From assembly GCF_007991615.1 (NCBI RefSeq), contig NZ_BJYR01000003.1:1-64000 (forward strand): a DNA stretch of 64,000 bases, read 5' to 3'. Numbering within the stretch: position 1 is the stretch's first letter; each line of letters opens with the position of its first letter. Made by a program: the position numbers and the translations under genes. The stretch comes from Novosphingobium sediminis (GTDB lineage: Bacteria; Pseudomonadota; Alphaproteobacteria; Sphingomonadales; Sphingomonadaceae). Below the pieces are notes generated by a model, which searched no databases, was not told the origin of the DNA, and worked only from the letters and a program-made list of their open reading frames with translations. This document shows, piece after piece, positions 61,320 through 64,000 of the stretch.

Positions 61320-61892
61320 TCAGGCCTTTGATTCTAGCATCCGCGCCAGTTGTGCCGCAGTTCGTTCGATCGGCGCGCAGCTGGATTCGATCCGGGCCAT
61401 GACGAGGCTCCCCTGCACCGCATTTGTGCACACCAGCGCAAGGTTTTCCGCCGAAACGGCGTCGTAGCCATCCTTGATCAGCCTGTCGCGCAGCAGCGCA
61501 AGGCGGCCCGCGAAGGCGTTTCGGCCGGCCTCGGCTACCTTTTCATCTTCGGGCGCAAGTTCGAGCAGTATCGTGGTGATCGGGCAGCCGTCGCGAAAGC
61601 CCGAGGCTTGCATCCATCCCGCCAGCAAGTGGGCATGTTCGACGACAAGCTCGGCAGTCGTCGTGGTGCGCGCGGCGACTTCCTCGAATGTCCGCAGCAC
61701 CCGCAGCCCGGCTTCCTCGACAGCAGCGGCCGCAATCGCCGGCTTGCCTTCCGGAAAGTAGTGATAGAGCGAACCCTTGGGCGCGCCGCTTTCCTTGACC
61801 AGATCGTTGAGCCCGGTCGCCGCATAGCCCCGCTGGCGGAACAGCCGTACCGCTGCATCCACAATCGACTGCCTGTGCCTAGCTGCTGCCAT
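61320..61892 (-). CDS. TetR-family transcriptional regulator
   Basis: A 190-residue TetR protein of the type with the KESGAPKGSLYHYFPEGK recognition region (about 30-47) and a C domain with FRDGCPITTILLELAPED. It is divergent from the crotonase/P460 unit across 143 bp that holds the inverted repeat at 61976-61999, its likely operator. It is also convergent with bdcA; in E. coli bdcA is next to a TetR gene, bdcR, so control of bdcA is possible too. Confidence 0.89.
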   Translation of the reverse strand: MAAARHRQSIVDAAVRLFRQRGYAATGLNDLVKESGAPKGSLYHYFPEGKPAIAAAAVEEAGLRVLRTFEEVAARTTTTAELVVEHAHLLAGWMQASGFRDGCPITTILLELAPEDEKVAEAGRNAFAGRLALLRDRLIKDGYDAVSAENLALVCTNAVQGSLVMARIESSCAPIERTAAQLARMLESKA

Positions 61893-61975
61893 CGTGCGTT
61901 TCCATCGGATCGAACTGCCTTGTGTGCCTGACCGGCAACGCGGCGGGCGTCAATCATCCAATGGTGACTAAATTA

Positions 61976-61999
61976 TATTGACCGGTCTATATATCAATA
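61976..61999. promoter_or_regulatory. Candidate TetR operator ahead of the crotonase/P460 unit
   Basis: TATTGA-N12-TCAATA (61976-61999) encloses the palindrome GACCGGTC (61980-61987). It lies in an AT-rich segment 36 bp upstream of the crotonase start. A possible -35 box TTGACC (61978-61983) with TAGTAC 17 bp on would be covered by it. Confidence 0.6.
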
Positions 62000-62035
62000 A
62001 TAGTACCTAGGCAGGTTCAAGGAGAAACGGTTGCC

Positions 62036-62731
62036 ATGCCGAGTGTGCTTTACGAGTTCGAGGATGGCCTCGCCACGATCACCATCGATGACGGCAAAGT
62101 GAACGTGATGACGGCGGAGTTGCTTGGCGCGCTGTGCGGCGCGATCGACCGCGCCGCTGCAGATCGCGCGATGATCCTGCTCCGCTCGGGCCGGGACAGG
62201 GTGTTTTCCGCAGGATTTGATGTGAAGCCCCTGATGAACCGCGATGCTTCGGCGAGCCGGACCATGGTTCAAGCGGGGATCAGGGCCATTCTCGCCCTGC
62301 TCGAACACCCTTACCCGGTGATCGCCTTGTGCGGAGGCCATGTTTTTCCGATGGGCGCCTTCCTTCTGCTTGCAAGCGACGTGCGGATCGGCGCCGAAGG
62401 AGACTACCGCATCGGACTCAATGAAGTGGCGATCGGCCTTGCCGTTCCGGATTTCGCTTTGGAACTGGCGGGTTACCGCCTCGCGCAGACCTGGCGTCAC
62501 CGCGTCTGTGCGCTTGGCGAAATGCTGTCACCCGGCGATGCTGTCTCCGCCGGCTTCCTCGATCGGCTGGTGCCGCCCGATCATCTTGCCGCCGCCGCCA
62601 ATGCTGTTGTGGTGCAGCTGAAGGGCATCGACATGGCCGCACACACCCAGACCAAGCAAGCGATGCGCGAGCGCGTCATACGTTCGATCCGGACTATCGC
62701 CGGCGCGCGGCAACCCGAACACCAGTTCTAG
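62036..62731 (+). CDS. Crotonase-family protein, isomerase-like
   Basis: A 231-residue crotonase. FSAGFDVK and CGGHVFPMGAF give the oxyanion hole. Of the two hydratase glutamates only the second is present (RIGLNEVAIG); the first position is Phe. Retention of that single glutamate is the pattern of delta3-delta2-enoyl-CoA isomerases. AAGGAGA (62019-62025) precedes the ATG. The cytochrome P460 gene follows after 11 bp, an unusual pairing. Confidence 0.83.
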   Translation: MPSVLYEFEDGLATITIDDGKVNVMTAELLGALCGAIDRAAADRAMILLRSGRDRVFSAGFDVKPLMNRDASASRTMVQAGIRAILALLEHPYPVIALCGGHVFPMGAFLLLASDVRIGAEGDYRIGLNEVAIGLAVPDFALELAGYRLAQTWRHRVCALGEMLSPGDAVSAGFLDRLVPPDHLAAAANAVVVQLKGIDMAAHTQTKQAMRERVIRSIRTIAGARQPEHQF

Positions 62732-62742
62732 GAGAATAAGCC

Positions 62743-63324
62743 ATGAAGTTGCCTCTGCTCGCTGCCGGTGCAGCCACGCTCGCCTTTGCCCTGCTCGGCA
62801 CAACTGCCAACTCCCAAGCCACACCGCCCGCCGCCGCGCACTACACGGCGCAAGGTGAGCTCGAATTCCCGGCAGATTACCGCGAGTGGGTCTTCCTCAC
62901 CTCGGGCGTCAACATGAACTACAGCGACGGTGAACTCGGGATGGACCACGACATGGTCGACAACGTGTTCGTCGATCCGCAGGCTTGGCGTGCTTTCAAG
63001 CAGACCGGTCACTGGCCTGACGGCACCGTGCTGGTCAAGGAACCGCGTGCCGGGGCTCACTCGGGTTCGATCAACAAGTCGGGCACGTTCCAGACCGAGC
63101 AGCGCTTTGGGCTGGAAGTCCATGTGAAGGATACGCACCGGTTCAAGGGTGGCTGGGCGTTCTTCAACTTCGCAGATGAGGCGCCGGCGCGCGTGGTACG
63201 GGCCGAAGCGCAATGCTATAGCTGCCATACCGAGCACGGCGCGGTCGATACCACGTTCGTCCAGTTCTATCCGACTGCGAAGCCCATCGCAGTCAAGGCC
63301 GGTTCGTTCGACGCGACCAAGTAG
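62743..63324 (+). CDS. Cytochrome P460-family c-type haem protein
   Basis: A 193-residue secreted protein with a signal peptide (about residues 1-24) and a single c-type haem motif CYSCH at 158-162. The body (FPADYREWVFLTSGVNMNY, then GTFQTEQRFGLEVHVKD, FKGGWAFFNF) has the P460/cytochrome c'-beta pattern. Known members oxidise hydroxylamine or bind nitric oxide in the periplasm. The ribosome site AGGAGAA (62730-62736) overlaps the end of the crotonase gene, so the two are co-transcribed. Confidence 0.87.
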   Translation: MKLPLLAAGAATLAFALLGTTANSQATPPAAAHYTAQGELEFPADYREWVFLTSGVNMNYSDGELGMDHDMVDNVFVDPQAWRAFKQTGHWPDGTVLVKEPRAGAHSGSINKSGTFQTEQRFGLEVHVKDTHRFKGGWAFFNFADEAPARVVRAEAQCYSCHTEHGAVDTTFVQFYPTAKPIAVKAGSFDATK

Positions 63325-63331
63325 CGGCTGA

Positions 63332-63347
63332 CCCCGCGCACGCGGGG
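63332..63347 (+). terminator. GC-rich hairpin after the P460 gene
   Basis: CCCCGC-N4-GCGGGG starts 8 bp after the P460 stop. The stem is strong, but it is followed by AAATGCG rather than a T tract, so it may be a Rho-dependent end or mRNA stabiliser. Confidence 0.4.
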
Positions 63348-63437
63348 AAATGCGCCGCCGCATAATTGCCTGCCGCCCCGTCAGCCTCCCGTCAGGCCCG
63401 CTTGCTATTGCCCGCCCGCTGATGAAAGCAGGAAGCA

Positions 63438-64000
63438 ATGGCGCGGGTTCTGATCATCGAGGACAATGAGCGGCTGGCCAGGCTGATCGCCGATGGCCTC
63501 GCCGCACAAGGCCATGTCTGTGATGCAGTCCATTCGCTGGCTGCCGCAGAAGACGCACTGGCAGGCGCCCCGTTCGACGGGATCGTGCTTGATCTTGGCC
63601 TGCCCGATGGCGACGGCGTTGACTGGATGCGCGGGCACCACGGTCCGCGCCCGCCTATCCTCGTGCTGACGGCGCGAGATGCGCTGGAAGACCGCATTCG
63701 CGGCCTCGATGCGGGTGCCGACGACTATCTCCCCAAGCCATTCGCGATGAGCGAACTTGCGGCGCGGCTGCGGGCGCTGTTGCGGCGGCCGGGTGGACGG
63801 CAGGATGCCGTGCTTGTTCTCGGCAACGTCGCCTTCGATCCGGCAAGCCAGCAAGTCACTGTCGATGGCACCGCGCTCGACCTCACGCGCCGCGAGGCTG
63901 CCCTCATCGAACTCCTGCTGCGCCGCGCAGGCCAGGTGGTGCGCCGCGCGGTGATCGAGAGCAGCCTTTATACGTTCGACGAAGCCGTGACCCCCAACGC
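63438..64000 (+). CDS. OmpR/PhoB-type response regulator (partial, cut by window end)
   Basis: The first 187 codons of a response regulator. The receiver domain has the acidic pair Glu8/Asp9, the phospho-acceptor Asp52 in VLDLGLPDGDG, Thr in VLTARD and the conserved Lys in YLPKPF. A winged-helix output domain begins near residue 125 (DLTRREAALIELLLRRAG). The gene starts after AGGAAG and runs off the window, with no stop seen. A sensor kinase gene likely follows outside the window. Confidence 0.92.
   Translation, partial: MARVLIIEDNERLARLIADGLAAQGHVCDAVHSLAAAEDALAGAPFDGIVLDLGLPDGDGVDWMRGHHGPRPPILVLTARDALEDRIRGLDAGADDYLPKPFAMSELAARLRALLRRPGGRQDAVLVLGNVAFDPASQQVTVDGTALDLTRREAALIELLLRRAGQVVRRAVIESSLYTFDEAVTPN

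Noticed and set aside
1-64000. tRNA, rRNA, CRISPR array, prophage or IS element
   Set aside because: Intergenic gaps were read for cloverleaf arms, regular short repeats, transposase genes and terminal repeats; none was found apart from the REP-like pair at 24673-24750.

Overview
The window is dense, high-GC chromosomal DNA with short gaps and many ATGA stop/start overlaps. Gene content (acyl-CoA chemistry, Rieske and extradiol-type oxygenases, NodT-type efflux lipoprotein, many TetR regulators) and protein style suggest an alphaproteobacterium of the Sphingomonadales (Novosphingobium/Erythrobacter/Porphyrobacter relatives). That placement is inference; no rRNA, tRNA or other phylogenetic marker is present. 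I see no CRISPR array, prophage or insertion sequence.

Region 1 (1-14.2 kb) is the most striking. After an aldehyde dehydrogenase and an acyl-CoA synthetase, a 453-bp leader region rich in inverted repeats precedes a giant three-domain propionyl-CoA synthase (1830 aa), a bifunctional malonyl-CoA reductase (1232 aa) and an acetyl-CoA carboxylase alpha subunit. Together these cover acetyl-CoA to malonyl-CoA to 3-hydroxypropionate to propionyl-CoA, the reductive half of the 3-hydroxypropionate CO2-fixation cycle of Chloroflexus, here in one proteobacterial cluster.

Region 2 (14.2-23.6 kb) is an aromatic-type catabolic block. A TetR repressor faces an extradiol-dioxygenase-like gene across a perfect paired operator, followed by an FAH-type hydrolase, a frameshifted metallo-beta-lactamase and a flavin hydroxylase. 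A cysteine-desulfhydrase-like PLP enzyme, a VOC protein, a benzoylformate decarboxylase and an HSL-type esterase follow.

Region 3 (23.7-33.3 kb) is an eight-gene plus-strand run that reads as an aerobic route for carnitine, crotonobetaine and possibly gamma-butyrobetaine: 3-dehydrocarnitine cleavage enzyme, carnitine dehydrogenase fused to betainyl-CoA thioesterase, NCS1 permease, periplasmic hydrolase, second thioesterase, CaiA-like acyl-CoA dehydrogenase, ADP-forming acyl-CoA synthetase and CaiD-like crotonobetainyl-CoA hydratase. The substrate of the whole set is inferred from this combination.

Region 4 (33.3-44.7 kb) holds a minus-strand transporter/aldolase operon, an SDR/MDR oxidoreductase pair, and the complete cytochrome bd system: cydA-cydB-cydX (with a 38-residue CydX) divergent from the cydDC exporter.

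Region 5 (44.7-53.5 kb) is a set of small CoA and oxygenase units with two TetR regulators: an EthD protein, an atypical crotonase, a Rieske oxygenase alpha subunit with a palindromic operator, an SDR without its catalytic Tyr/Lys, a D-aminoacylase-type amidohydrolase, a MAPEG protein and an acyl-CoA synthetase.

Region 6 (53.5-64 kb) holds a HerA-like ATPase, a tripartite EmrB/EmrA/NodT efflux operon preceded by a 14-codon leader ORF, a LysR/BdcA-like divergent pair, a TetR gene facing a crotonase plus cytochrome P460 unit with an operator between them, and the start of an OmpR-type response regulator cut by the window edge.
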